A stretch of DNA of 64,000 nucleotides from Ensifer sp. WSM1721 (GCF_000513895.2 NZ_CP165783.1:806001-870000); one strand, 5' to 3'. Counted from the stretch's first letter, positions 25,915 through 34,893 are shown. Notes: a model not told the origin generated them from the letters alone. Made by a program: numbers and translations.

Positions 25915-25954
25915 CTGTAACAGAAGCTACAAAAAACTGACATTTCGCCTTCAC
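25915..25954 (+). promoter_or_regulatory. Candidate tandem Pho box upstream of phnC
   Basis: Four 7-bp units recur every 11 bp: CTGTAAC (25915), GCTACAA (25926), CTGACAT (25937) and CCTTCAC (25948). The PhoB consensus is CTGTCAT-type repeats with an 11-bp period. Units 1 and 3 match well, 2 and 4 poorly. It lies about 65-100 bp upstream of the phnC start. PhoB control of the homologous phoCDET operon in Sinorhizobium meliloti is established; the site here is a reading by eye. Confidence 0.5.
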
Positions 25955-26017
25955 GAGGCACGGATATGGCAGGGGTCATGCCGATGACCGGTCTCCCCGA
26001 GAGAGGAACTGCCACCA

Positions 26018-26857
26018 ATGTTTCAGTTGAAGAACGTAACCCGCCAGTTCGGCAAGAAGACCGCCGTGAGCTCGGTTACCTTCGACATCTCTCAAGGGCA
26101 GATGGTCGGCATCATCGGCCGCTCCGGCGCCGGCAAGTCGACGCTCCTGCGCATGATAAACCGCCTCGTTGACCTCTCCTCGGGCTCGATCGAGTTCGGC
26201 GGCGTCGAGGTCTCTTCGCTAAGGGGTGTCGCGCTACGCAGCTGGCAGCGCGACTGCGCGATGATCTTCCAGCAGTTCAACCTGGTGCCGCGCCTTGACG
26301 TCCTCACCAACGTCTTGCTCGGGCGGCTGAACCACCGTTCGACGATATCGAGCATTCTCAACATGTTCAGTCGCGAAGAGCGGATCATGGCGATCGGCGC
26401 GCTCGAGCGGCTCGGCATCGAGCAGTCGGCCCTGCAGCCGGCTGGCACGCTTTCCGGCGGCCAGCAGCAGCGCGTCGCGATCGCCCGTGCGCTGATGCAG
26501 CAGCCGAAGGTATTGCTTGCGGACGAGCCGATCGCATCGCTCGACCCACTCAACGCCAAGATCGTCATGGATGCGCTGCGCGACATCAACGAGCGCGACG
26601 GCATCACCGTCATCACCAATCTGCACACGCTCGACACCGCCCGGAATTATTGCGAGCGCATCATCGGCATGGCGCACGGCCGCGTCGTCTTCGACGGGCA
26701 GCCGAAGGACCTGACCGCCGCGGCCGTCGCCGAGATTTACGGAGCCGACACGCCGATCGAGGAAGCGATGACCTCGACAAGCATAAACATTCCCGCGGCA
26801 GTGCCGCAGGAAACCGCATCGGCCGGCTTGAAGCCGCTGGCACTGGCCGGCCTTTAA
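26018..26857 (+). CDS. phnC: Phosphonate/phosphate ABC transporter ATP-binding protein PhnC
   Basis: A 279-residue ATPase with Walker [11 protein letters not shown]-loop [19 protein letters not shown], signature [15 protein letters not shown], Walker [14 protein letters not shown] and H-loop NLHTLDTA, the usual PhnC layout. It is first in a run of seven co-directional phn genes. It energises uptake of phosphonates and, as known for the S. meliloti PhoCDET system, probably phosphate. Confidence 0.93.
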   Translation: MFQLKNVTRQFGKKTAVSSVTFDISQGQMVGIIGRSGAGKSTLLRMINRLVDLSSGSIEFGGVEVSSLRGVALRSWQRDCAMIFQQFNLVPRLDVLTNVLLGRLNHRSTISSILNMFSREERIMAIGALERLGIEQSALQPAGTLSGGQQQRVAIARALMQQPKVLLADEPIASLDPLNAKIVMDALRDINERDGITVITNLHTLDTARNYCERIIGMAHGRVVFDGQPKDLTAAAVAEIYGADTPIEEAMTSTSINIPAAVPQETASAGLKPLALAGL

Positions 26858-26942
26858 GGCCCGCCGCGATCGAATGCCCGCGTCAAGGGCATCTTTAACC
26901 GCAATCCATCCGGAACAACCGGAAAAAGGGAGAACGAACCTC

Positions 26943-27848
26943 ATGCTGAAGAAAGCTCTTCTGGGCGCCGTCGCGCTCATCGCCCTCGTCGGTCAGGCCC
27001 AGGCCGAAGACCTCAAGGAATTCCGCATCGGCATCATGGGCGGCGAGAACGAAGCCGACCGCCTGCGCAACTATCAGTGCCTGGTGGACAAGCTCCCGGC
27101 CGCCATCGGCGTCGAAAAGGTCTCGCTGTTCCCGGCCGCTGACTACGACGGCGTGATCCAGGGCCTCCTCGGCGGCACGCTCGACTATGCCGAACTCGGC
27201 GCCTCCGGCTATGCCAAGATCTATCTCGCCAAGGCCGATGCCGTCGAGCCGATCCTGACGACGGTCCAGACAGATGGCGCGACCGGCTACCACTCGATCA
27301 TGGTCGCCCGTAAGGAGTCCGGCATCACCAAGCTCGAGGATCTCAAGGGCAAGAAGCTCGGCTTTGCCGATCCGGACTCCACTTCCGGCTACCTCGTTCC
27401 CCTCGTGACGCTGCCGGAATCGATCGGCGCGCCGGTCAAGGAATATTTCGGTGAGACCGGCTTCGGCGGCGGCCACGAGAACCTCGTCCTCGAAGTGCTG
27501 AAGGGCACCTTCGATGCCGGTACGACCTTCGGCTCGGGCGTCGGCGAGTTCAAGGACGGCTACACCTCCGGCAACCTCCGCAAGATGGTCGACAAGGGCA
27601 TCCTCGACATGAACGACCTCGTCGAACTCTGGAAGTCGCCGCTGATCCCGAACGGCCCGATCGTCGTTCGCACCTCGATGAATGACGACATGAAAGCGAA
27701 GTTCAAGCAGTTCATGATGGATCTGCCGAAGACGGATGCGGCCTGCTTCTCGGCCATCCAGGGCGGCGAGTTCAGCGGCTACACCGAGGTCAACAGCGAC
27801 TTCTACAAGCCGATCATCGACGCCCGCAAGGCGACGATCGGCGGCTGA
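26943..27848 (+). CDS. phnD: Phosphonate/phosphate ABC transporter substrate-binding protein PhnD
   Basis: From the ATG at 26943 (GGGAGA upstream) the product is 301 residues with a signal peptide (MLKKALLGAVALIALVGQAQA). An upstream in-frame start at 26874 would bury the signal. RIGIMGGENEADRLRNYQCLVDKLPAAIG and the DYAELGASGYAKIYL segment are typical of PhnD. GFADPDSTSGYLVP forms part of the phosphonate pocket. It works in the periplasm with PhnC and the two PhnE subunits. Confidence 0.93.
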   Translation: MLKKALLGAVALIALVGQAQAEDLKEFRIGIMGGENEADRLRNYQCLVDKLPAAIGVEKVSLFPAADYDGVIQGLLGGTLDYAELGASGYAKIYLAKADAVEPILTTVQTDGATGYHSIMVARKESGITKLEDLKGKKLGFADPDSTSGYLVPLVTLPESIGAPVKEYFGETGFGGGHENLVLEVLKGTFDAGTTFGSGVGEFKDGYTSGNLRKMVDKGILDMNDLVELWKSPLIPNGPIVVRTSMNDDMKAKFKQFMMDLPKTDAACFSAIQGGEFSGYTEVNSDFYKPIIDARKATIGG

Positions 27849-27866
27849 TCGCCTCCATGCCTAGCT

Positions 27867-27893
27867 GCGCCGGCTGCAGTTCGCAGCCGGCGC
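27867..27893 (+). promoter_or_regulatory. Strong hairpin between phnD and phnE
   Basis: GCGCCGGCTGC and its exact complement GCAGCCGGCGC enclose a 5-base loop. There is no T-tract, so it is not a full intrinsic terminator. It lies 18 bp after the binding-protein gene and 58 bp before the permease gene. Such structures commonly protect the upstream message, giving more binding protein than permease. Confidence 0.55.
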
Positions 27894-27951
27894 CTGTCTG
27901 TTAGGCGCCTCCGGCGTCCATCTCCAGAGGCCGGCTTCCGCCGGGAACCCC

Positions 27952-28914
27952 ATGGCCACTTCCGTGCTGTCGCGGCACCTAAGCGAGAGCGGCGCTCTCA
28001 TCGAGAGTCATTGGCGCGAGCTCAATAGTCGCCGGCGTTTTTACACCTGGCTTGGGCTTGCCCTTTTGGCATTGGCGCTCTTCGCCTCGCTCCGCTTTGC
28101 CAACGACACGAATGCCGGCAAATTTATCGATCGTCTGCCGCATCTCTTCGATTTCGCCGGAGATCTGATGCCGCGCGATGCGATGGAAGTGATCCGCGCA
28201 ATGTTCGATCTGCCATCGCCCTATGACGACGGCAGTTTCAAATACAATTACCCGGACGGACGGCTCTACCTTACCGACAGCCTCTACGTCCCGGAATATG
28301 TGCACAAGATTCTGGAAACGGTGAATATCGCGATCTTCTCAACCGTGATCGGCGCCTTCTTCGGCTTCATTTTGTGTTTCCTTGCGGCGCGCAATCTCAT
28401 GCCTAATCCCTGGATCAGGGGGGCCGTGCGCCGGCTGATGGAAATCCTGCGCGCCTTTCCGGAAGTCGTCATCGCCGGTTTCTTCCTGGCGATCCTTTCG
28501 CTTGGGCCCATTCCCGCGATCGCTGCTGTTTCGATCCACACGATCGGCGCGCTCGGCAAACTTTTCTTCGAGGTGGTCGAAAACGCCGATATGAAGCCGG
28601 AAGAGGGTTTGCGGGCCGTCGGTGCGAACTGGATCGAGCGCGTCTGGTTCGGCATCGTTCCGCAGGTACTGCCGAATTTCACGAGCTATTTCCTGCTGCG
28701 GCTCGAAATCAACGTGCGCGCCTCGACGATCATCGGCGCCGTCGGCGGCGGCGGCATCGGCGAACTCCTGCGGCTGTCGATCGGACAGAACCATCAAGCG
28801 AAGACGCTGGCGATCGTCGTCTTGCTCTTTGCGACGATCTGCGCCGTGGATCAATTTTCCGCCTGGCTTCGTCGCCGCCTCGTCGGCGATCAGGCTTTCC
28901 AGCTCGCCCAGTAG
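27952..28914 (+). CDS. phnE: Phosphonate/phosphate ABC transporter permease PhnE (first subunit)
   Basis: A 320-residue inner-membrane permease. An N-terminal helix (about 32-50) is followed by a periplasmic stretch, then five further helices with the EAA-type loop (NADMKPEEGLRAVGANWIERVWFGIVPQVLPNF) and the PhnE hallmark INVRASTIIGAVGGGGIGELL near the end. It is followed after 8 bp by a second permease gene; the two should form a heterodimeric channel (PhoE/PhoT in S. meliloti terms). Confidence 0.92.
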   Translation: MATSVLSRHLSESGALIESHWRELNSRRRFYTWLGLALLALALFASLRFANDTNAGKFIDRLPHLFDFAGDLMPRDAMEVIRAMFDLPSPYDDGSFKYNYPDGRLYLTDSLYVPEYVHKILETVNIAIFSTVIGAFFGFILCFLAARNLMPNPWIRGAVRRLMEILRAFPEVVIAGFFLAILSLGPIPAIAAVSIHTIGALGKLFFEVVENADMKPEEGLRAVGANWIERVWFGIVPQVLPNFTSYFLLRLEINVRASTIIGAVGGGGIGELLRLSIGQNHQAKTLAIVVLLFATICAVDQFSAWLRRRLVGDQAFQLAQ

Positions 28915-28922
28915 GACACGTC

Positions 28923-30443
28923 ATGATTGCCTCGACCAAGCTCAGCGCGCTCGAAATGGAAGCCATCGCGGCGCGCCACCCCCATCTCCTGCAGTCGTCC
29001 ACCAAGACACGGCGCAGGATTTTCCAGGTGGGCCTCGGCATCGCCGTCTACATGGTCTTCTGCTGGTGGTTCTTCTCGATCGGCAACGTGCTTGCCAATG
29101 CCAATTGGGGCATAGCCGGCACCTATCTCGCCGACTGGGTGTCCTACGAGGTCCGCCCGGAGATCGAGATTGCGCCCGACGGGGCAATGAGCATCTCCTA
29201 CCAACGCAATTCGCCCCTCGGAAAGAGCCCGAATCCGGAATGGGTGGCCCTGGAAAAGCAGACGGTGACGCGTACTGTCGAGACGCCGGCAGCCGCGGCG
29301 CCGGCGCCCAAGCCGAAGGCGAGTTCCTCCTTCAACTTCATGGCGCCAAACGCGGCGCTCGGCGGAGCCCAGGGGACCGCGACTGAGCAGAAGACGGCGG
29401 CTACTCGCACGGAGGAGGTCGTAACGCGCGCAGTCGTGACCTACAACCGCTCGACGCGGATCGAAGTTGCCGACAGGCTAGTGAAGGTTACCCATGCGGG
29501 CGAGGCGCTGACGATGAAGGTCGACGGCACCAAGACGGTGACGCCCGAGGGTCCCCTGCCCCGCTGGGCGACGCAGAAGCGGCCTGGCGAGAAGATCACG
29601 CTCTCCTTCGGCGCGACCGGTTGGGCCGAAGTCGAAGGCGACGGCGTTTCGATCCGCAACCGCTTCTTCGGCTGGGCGAACTTCCTCTTCGACACCAACT
29701 CGCCGTTTTTCGGCAAGTCCTACGCCGACGTGGCGTCGTTGACGCTCTGGGGAGACCGCCTCGATCCGACGCGCTCGAACCTGTCGCTCGCCTGGGACAA
29801 CATCCTCTACAATGCGGAGTGGCAGCATCTCGACGTCTGGACGAAGCTCCTGCAGACGGTCGTCATGGCCTTCGTCGGTACGCTCTTTGCGTCCTTCGTC
29901 GCCTTTCCGCTCTGCTTCCTGGCGGCGCGCAACATCACGCCGAACCGCATCACCAATCAGATCGTCAAGCGCTTCTTCGACTTCCAGCGGTCGGTGGACA
30001 TGTTCATCTGGGCGCTCTTCTTCACCCGCGCCTTCGGGCCCGGGCCGCTCGCCGGCATCTCCGCGATTTTCTTCACCGACACGGGCACGCTAGGCAAGCT
30101 CTACTCCGAAGCGCTGGAGAACATCGATGACAAGCAGCGCGAAGGCGTGAAATCCGTCGGCGCCGCGCCGATCGCCGTGCAGCGCTTCGGCGTCCTGCCG
30201 CAGGTTCTGCCCGTCTTTGCCAGCCAGGCGCTTTATTTCTGGGAATCGAATACGCGCTCGGCAACGATCATCGGCGCCGTCGGTGCCGGCGGCATCGGAC
30301 TCAAGCTCTGGGAAGCGATGCGCACGAACTCGGATTGGGAAAACGTCGCCTATATGGTGCTTTTGATCTTGATGGTTGTCTTCGTTTTCGACAGCATCTC
30401 GAATATGTGCCGTTCGCGCCTGATGGGGCGAAAGGCGCATTGA
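28923..30443 (+). CDS. phnE: Phosphonate/phosphate ABC transporter permease PhnE, long form (PhoT-like)
   Basis: A 506-residue permease, almost twice the usual PhnE length. One helix at about 33-56 is followed by an extra region of about 240 residues, including an Ala/Pro-rich linker (residues 121-133), before the standard permease domain from about 300 on (WTKLLQTVVMAFVGTLFASF, ENIDDKQREGVKSVGAAPIAVQRFGVLPQVLP, ESNTRSATIIGAVGAGGIGL). The insert resembles no domain I know. A long second permease is known for PhoT of S. meliloti, so this is probably a lineage trait rather than a fusion error. Confidence 0.88.
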   Translation: MIASTKLSALEMEAIAARHPHLLQSSTKTRRRIFQVGLGIAVYMVFCWWFFSIGNVLANANWGIAGTYLADWVSYEVRPEIEIAPDGAMSISYQRNSPLGKSPNPEWVALEKQTVTRTVETPAAAAPAPKPKASSSFNFMAPNAALGGAQGTATEQKTAATRTEEVVTRAVVTYNRSTRIEVADRLVKVTHAGEALTMKVDGTKTVTPEGPLPRWATQKRPGEKITLSFGATGWAEVEGDGVSIRNRFFGWANFLFDTNSPFFGKSYADVASLTLWGDRLDPTRSNLSLAWDNILYNAEWQHLDVWTKLLQTVVMAFVGTLFASFVAFPLCFLAARNITPNRITNQIVKRFFDFQRSVDMFIWALFFTRAFGPGPLAGISAIFFTDTGTLGKLYSEALENIDDKQREGVKSVGAAPIAVQRFGVLPQVLPVFASQALYFWESNTRSATIIGAVGAGGIGLKLWEAMRTNSDWENVAYMVLLILMVVFVFDSISNMCRSRLMGRKAH

Positions 30444-30537
30444 TCCGATTTGCGCGGCCGCCATCATGATGTTGTCACGTGAATCGGATAGCTGCGCATC
30501 TCACCCGCGAATGGCGGCCCCAAAACGGGGCCTGCCG

Positions 30538-31266
30538 ATGAAGAAAGTGAACGACCCCGTGCGCTACGCAATCTATTTCGCGCCGCCGGCCGATGACCGG
30601 CTGTCGCAGACCGCGGCCCGTTGGCTCGGGCGGGACGCCTTCAATAGCGGCGCCCTGGCATGGACGGAAAGCCCTGCGCTCGACGGCGAGCAGCAGATGG
30701 CGCTGACAGCCGAGCCGCGCCGCTACGGCTTCCACGGAACGTTGAAGGCGCCGTTCGAGCTTGCGGCCGGGCGAAGCGAGGCCGAGCTGATCGCAGCTTT
30801 CGACGAATTCGCGGCGGAGATCGAGCCTTTCGAAGTGCCGGAGATCACGCTGACGGAGATCGGGCCCTTCTTCGCGCTCGTGCCGACCCGGCATTATGCG
30901 CCCTTGCAGAACCTGGCGGAGCAAGCGGTTCGCCGCTTCGAGCCCTTTCGGGCGCCACTCTCGGAGGCCGATATCGCGCGCCGCAACCCCGAAAAGCTCA
31001 CCCAGCGTCAGCAGGAATACCTTACGGCATGGGGCTACCCTTATGTGTTCGAAGAGTTCCAGTTCCATCTGACCCTTACCGGACCCGTGCCGGATGACAT
31101 GCGCGCCGTCATGCAGGAGACGCTCGAAGCCGCTTTTGACGAATTCATCGGCAAGCCGCTCGCCATCTCGACGCTCGCGCTTTTCGTCGAACCGCATCGT
31201 GTCGCGCCCTTCACCGTTCATTCCCTGCTGCCGATCGGCGGCGCAACCACGCGAAAGATTGCATGA
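30538..31266 (+). CDS. DUF1045 phosphonate metabolism protein, 2H phosphoesterase fold
   Basis: The product is 242 residues from the ATG at 30538 (MKKVNDPVRYAIYFAPP); starts further upstream (30466, 30511) give a tail without family likeness. Two HxT motifs, YGFHGTLKAPF and FQFHLTLTGP, show the 2H phosphoesterase active site, in which paired histidines handle cyclic or 2',3'-type phosphodiesters. This family is found almost only in phn operons. It may do the job of PhnP, opening the cyclic ribose phosphate made by C-P lyase. Its stop overlaps the phnM start by 4 bp. Confidence 0.85.
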   Translation: MKKVNDPVRYAIYFAPPADDRLSQTAARWLGRDAFNSGALAWTESPALDGEQQMALTAEPRRYGFHGTLKAPFELAAGRSEAELIAAFDEFAAEIEPFEVPEITLTEIGPFFALVPTRHYAPLQNLAEQAVRRFEPFRAPLSEADIARRNPEKLTQRQQEYLTAWGYPYVFEEFQFHLTLTGPVPDDMRAVMQETLEAAFDEFIGKPLAISTLALFVEPHRVAPFTVHSLLPIGGATTRKIA

Positions 31267-32408
31267 ATATGAGCAGCGAAAAGGTTTTGACCAACGCCCG
31301 TATCGTTCTCGAAGACGGTATCGTCGACGGTTCGGTGCTGATCCGCGACGGCAGGATCGCCGACATTTCGGAAGGTATCAGCCGCGGCGGCGAGGATTTC
31401 GAAGGCGACTACCTGCTGCCCGGCCTGGTCGAGCTGCACACAGACCACCTCGAAGCACACTACTCGCCGCGGCCCGGCGTTCGCTGGCTGAAGATCGCCG
31501 CCATCCAGGCCCATGACGCCCAGGTCGTCACCTCCGGCATCACCACCGTCTTCGACTGTCTGCGTCTGGGCTCGGACGAGGATGGCGGCTTCCAGAAGGG
31601 CGAAATGCGCAGCATGGCCGACGCCCTCGCCCGGGCCAAGGAAGAAGGACGCCTGCGCGCCGATCACCTCATCCATCTGCGTTGCGAGGTATCGACCGCC
31701 GATGTGCTGGAACACTATGAAGATTTTCGTGACGACCCGCAGGTTCGTCTCGTCTCGCTGATGGATCATGCCCCCGGCCAGCGGCAGTTCCAGACGATGG
31801 ATCAGTACACGCTCTACTACAAGACGAAGCGCGGCCTGTCGGACGAAGCCTTCGCCGCTTTCATCGAGCGCCAGCAGGCGCTGTCGGCGCGCTATGCGAC
31901 GCCGCATCGCACGGCCCTTGCTGAGGCCTGCGCCGAGCGCGGCATCACCATCGCCAGCCACGATGACGCGACAATCGAACACGTGGAGGAATCGATCGGC
32001 TACGGCATCCGCCTTGCGGAATTCCCGACGAGCTTCGAGGCGGCGGAAGCCTCGCATCGCGCCGGCTTGAGCGTGCTGATGGGCGCGCCGAACGTCGTAC
32101 GCGGCAAGTCGCACTCCGGCAACATCGCCGCGCGGGATCTCGCCGAGCGTGGCGTGCTCGATGTGCTTTCTTCGGATTATGTCCCCTTCAGCCTTATCCA
32201 CGCGCCCTTCGTGCTCGCCGACGAGGTCGAGGCGATCGATCTTCCCAAGGCGATCGCCATGGTCACGGCAACGCCGGCGCGCACCGTCGGGCTCGACGAT
32301 CGCGGCCGGATCGCCGCCGGCCTTCGTGCCGATATCGCACGCGTCCATCGACTCGAGGGCATTCCGGTCGTCCGCTCGGTCTGGCGCGAAGGCAGGCGTG
32401 TCGCATGA
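31263..32408 (+). CDS. phnM: PhnM, alpha-D-ribose 1-methylphosphonate 5-triphosphate diphosphatase
   Basis: A 381-residue amidohydrolase-fold enzyme. LLPGLVELHTDHLEAHYSPRPGVRW carries the metal-binding HxD/HxE segment typical of PhnM, and SHDDATIEHVEE and SSDYVPFSLIHAPF supply later ligands. It removes diphosphate from the PhnGHIL product before C-P bond cleavage. It overlaps the 2H phosphoesterase gene (ATGA) and the phnN gene (ATGA). The C-P lyase core genes it depends on are not in this window. Confidence 0.92.
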   Translation: MNMSSEKVLTNARIVLEDGIVDGSVLIRDGRIADISEGISRGGEDFEGDYLLPGLVELHTDHLEAHYSPRPGVRWLKIAAIQAHDAQVVTSGITTVFDCLRLGSDEDGGFQKGEMRSMADALARAKEEGRLRADHLIHLRCEVSTADVLEHYEDFRDDPQVRLVSLMDHAPGQRQFQTMDQYTLYYKTKRGLSDEAFAAFIERQQALSARYATPHRTALAEACAERGITIASHDDATIEHVEESIGYGIRLAEFPTSFEAAEASHRAGLSVLMGAPNVVRGKSHSGNIAARDLAERGVLDVLSSDYVPFSLIHAPFVLADEVEAIDLPKAIAMVTATPARTVGLDDRGRIAAGLRADIARVHRLEGIPVVRSVWREGRRVA

Positions 32409-32992
32409 CGGCGGCCGAACAGGAACGCGGAACGCTCATCGTCGTTGTCGGGCCGAGCGGCGCCGGCAAGGACAGCGTCATGGGCTTTGCCGCCCGCCAT
32501 TTCGCCCACCGGCCAGATATCCTCCTTGTCCGGCGAGTGATCACGCGTCCGTCGGACGCAGGCGGCGAGGTGCATGAGAGCGTGTCGGCCGCGGAGTTCG
32601 AGGAAATGCGCCAAAACGGCGCCTTTGCCGTTTCGTGGCAGGCCCATGGCTTGAGCTACGGCATTCCGGTGGAGATCGCCGAGAAGGTCGCAAGCGGCAT
32701 GACAGCGATTGTCAACGGCAGCCGCGCCGCCCTCCCCGCCATCCGCGCGGCCTTCGGCACGATCGCCGTCGCCGTCATCACCGCCGACCCGCCAGTGCTG
32801 GCGAAGCGCCTCGCCGAACGGGGGCGCGAGAACGAGGAGGACGTGCTCCGACGCCTGACGCGGCAGGCGCCGGACATTGTTGCAGGCCCCGACGTGACGG
32901 TGATCGACAATAGCGGCCGGCTCGACATTGCCGGTCGGCGCTTCGTCACCCTTGTCGAGCAGCACTCCGTGAAGAGCCACCACCCCGCCTGA
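32405..32992 (+). CDS. phnN: PhnN, ribose 1,5-bisphosphate phosphokinase
   Basis: A 195-residue P-loop kinase of the guanylate-kinase fold. VVGPSGAGKDSVMGFAARHF is the Walker A region, and VRRVITRPSDAGGEVHESVSAAEFEEM matches PhnN. It phosphorylates ribose 1,5-bisphosphate to PRPP, salvaging the ribose left by C-P lyase. It is the last gene of the cluster. A CCCGGC-AA-GCCGGG hairpin follows at 33011-33024 without a T-tract. Confidence 0.9.
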   Translation: MTAAEQERGTLIVVVGPSGAGKDSVMGFAARHFAHRPDILLVRRVITRPSDAGGEVHESVSAAEFEEMRQNGAFAVSWQAHGLSYGIPVEIAEKVASGMTAIVNGSRAALPAIRAAFGTIAVAVITADPPVLAKRLAERGRENEEDVLRRLTRQAPDIVAGPDVTVIDNSGRLDIAGRRFVTLVEQHSVKSHHPA

Positions 32993-33155
32993 CGGGCGGA
33001 GCGGCACTTCTCCCGGCAAGCCGGGACCGAACAATGCGGGCTCTCGTTCCGTTTGCTGGCCGAAGGAACCGCTCGTAAGCTGCTCGCATGGATCCGCGTC
33101 ACGGCATCGTCGCGACAGGAGACCGAGTGAAGGAAGAGCGAACGCTCGAAACGAG

Positions 33156-33527
33156 CTATTGCGGCTCCCCTTGTACCGACGCCTCCTCCGCCGCTTCCTC
33201 GATCTTCTTCACCATGGGCAGGTCCGCCGCCGAAGCGATGATGGAATCGAGGAGGCCGGGAAAGCGGGTGTCGAGGTCGTCGCGCCGCAGCGTAATCAGC
33301 CGGCTGGTGCCGGAGACCTCGGTGCGCGTGATGCCCGCCTCGCGCAGCTTGGCCAAGTGATAGCTGATATTGGTCTTGGAACCGAAATCCGTAAACTTCA
33401 GGCACATCGTCGGCCGCCCCTCGCGGCGGGCAAGATAGCCCACGATCGCCAGCCGCGTCGGATCTCCGAGGGCGGCGAGAACATTGGACAGGGTGATCTG
33501 GTCGGTGGCGGGATGCGGTAGGGTCAT
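33156..33527 (-). CDS. ArsR family transcriptional regulator
   Basis: A 123-residue winged-helix regulator (VLAALGDPTRLAIVGYLARREG, then the recognition helix in SKTNISYHLAKLREAGI). It lacks a clear paired-cysteine metal site (a single Cys in TMCLKF), so it may sense something other than a metal. It is divergent from an MFS exporter gene, with an inverted repeat between, and likely represses both. Confidence 0.9.
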   Translation of the reverse strand: MTLPHPATDQITLSNVLAALGDPTRLAIVGYLARREGRPTMCLKFTDFGSKTNISYHLAKLREAGITRTEVSGTSRLITLRRDDLDTRFPGLLDSIIASAADLPMVKKIEEAAEEASVQGEPQ

Positions 33528-33582
33528 GGGTTCAAAGATTGCTGCCTCGGCATATTGACATGACGAGCCATCAAGTTCAATA

Positions 33583-33600
33583 GTTCAATATCTTTTGAAC
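33583..33600. promoter_or_regulatory. Inverted repeat, candidate ArsR-family operator
   Basis: GTTCAA (33583-33588) and TTGAAC (33595-33600) are perfect inverted repeats with a 6-bp spacer. A further GTTCAA lies at 33575-33580. The site sits between the divergent ArsR and MFS starts, only 13 bp upstream of the MFS ATG, so binding would block the exporter transcript. Confidence 0.55.
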
Positions 33601-33613
33601 AAAGGGCCTCCCC

Positions 33614-34798
33614 ATGGACAAGCGCCTTATTTGGCTCGCCGTCGGCTCCTTCACCATGAGCACGGTCGGCTTTGTCTTTTCGAGCCTTCTGCCGTCGATC
33701 GCGGCGGACGCGCATACGACCATTCCGCAAGCGGGGCACCTGATCACTGTGTTCTCGCTTTCTTACGCCATCGGCGCACCGCTGCTTTCGGCATTGGCTG
33801 GCGCGGCGGACAGGCGTCGGGTGCTTGTCGCTGCGATGCTGGCCTTCGTGGTCGGCAACTGCATAGCGGCGACGAGCGTGTCCTTCATTACGCTGATGGC
33901 TGCCCAGATCGTGATGGGGATGGCGAGCGGATTGTTTGCTGCCACTGCGCAAGCGACAGCGGTTTCGCTGGCCGGGTCGGAGCACCGTGCGCTGGCGATC
34001 TCGATTGTGGTGGGCGGCACCACATTCGCCGTGGCGCTGGGCGCACCTCTCGGAGCGCTGATCGCCGCTCTCTGGGGTTGGCGCGGCACGTTCGCGGCGG
34101 TGGCTCTGCTCGGAGTCACCTGCGCCGCCGTGCTCTGGCTGCGTCTGCCGCAGGGTCTGAGCGGAACGAAGCTGACACTTTCCGAGCGCTTCGGCGCCAT
34201 CGGCCGTCCGGGCGTGGCCTCGTCGCTGATGGTGACATTTCTCTATCTCACTGGCGCCTTCGTCATAATCTCCTATCTCGCGCCGCTGGCGATCGATGGC
34301 GCCGGGCTTTCGCAAATGGCGCTGCCCGGTCTGCTGCTCGCCTTTGGCGTGGGCGCGGTGATCGGCAATCTGTCCAGCGGCTATTTGGCCGACCGGATCG
34401 GCGCTACGCGCATGGTGGCGCTGTCGCTGATGTCGGCGCTCGTGGTATCGCTGACGATCGGCTTTGGCCTGTACCTCCTCCCGCGTGACCTTGCCGGCTT
34501 GCTGCTGATCGGCATCATGGTTCCATGGGGCATAATAGGTTGGGCTTTCCCGCCGGCGCAGGCGAGCCGCATCGTCGGCTTCGCGCCCGAGATCGCGCAT
34601 CTGACCCTGTCGCTCAACGCTTCGGCGATCTATCTCGGCATCGCCACCGGCACAGCAATCGGCGGACGAGTACTGGAGAATGCGGCGGCAGCCGACCTCG
34701 GCTTCATCGCGGCGCTGTTTCCAGTGGCGTCTCTCGCTGTGCTCTATGCAGGCCTGCGCTCCTATCGTCGGCGCTTGGCCACTGTGGCGGCGGAATAG
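33614..34798 (+). CDS. MFS transporter, drug/sugar efflux type
   Basis: A 394-residue 12-helix major facilitator. Motif A-like GAADRRRV occurs between helices 2 and 3, with a repeat (GYLADRIGATRMV) in the second half, as in the AraJ/NepI-like efflux branch. It is divergent from the ArsR gene and ends 65 bp before a strong terminator. The cargo is unknown. Confidence 0.88.
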   Translation: MDKRLIWLAVGSFTMSTVGFVFSSLLPSIAADAHTTIPQAGHLITVFSLSYAIGAPLLSALAGAADRRRVLVAAMLAFVVGNCIAATSVSFITLMAAQIVMGMASGLFAATAQATAVSLAGSEHRALAISIVVGGTTFAVALGAPLGALIAALWGWRGTFAAVALLGVTCAAVLWLRLPQGLSGTKLTLSERFGAIGRPGVASSLMVTFLYLTGAFVIISYLAPLAIDGAGLSQMALPGLLLAFGVGAVIGNLSSGYLADRIGATRMVALSLMSALVVSLTIGFGLYLLPRDLAGLLLIGIMVPWGIIGWAFPPAQASRIVGFAPEIAHLTLSLNASAIYLGIATGTAIGGRVLENAAAADLGFIAALFPVASLAVLYAGLRSYRRRLATVAAE

Positions 34799-34862
34799 AT
34801 TTGAACTTTCATACTCGCCGCACAAATCGGCGAGCGGCTGCGATTGGACGGAAGTTCTCCCG

Positions 34863-34893
34863 AAAGCCCCGGACTCCGGTCCGGGGCTTTTTT
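34863..34893 (+). terminator. Intrinsic terminator after the MFS gene
   Basis: AGCCCCGGAC (34865-34874), the loop TCCG, then the exact complement GTCCGGGGCT, followed by TTTTT. Flanking AA/TT extend the stem. This is the clearest Rho-independent terminator in the window. It also excludes a hutI start at 34844, which would lie upstream of it. Confidence 0.9.
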
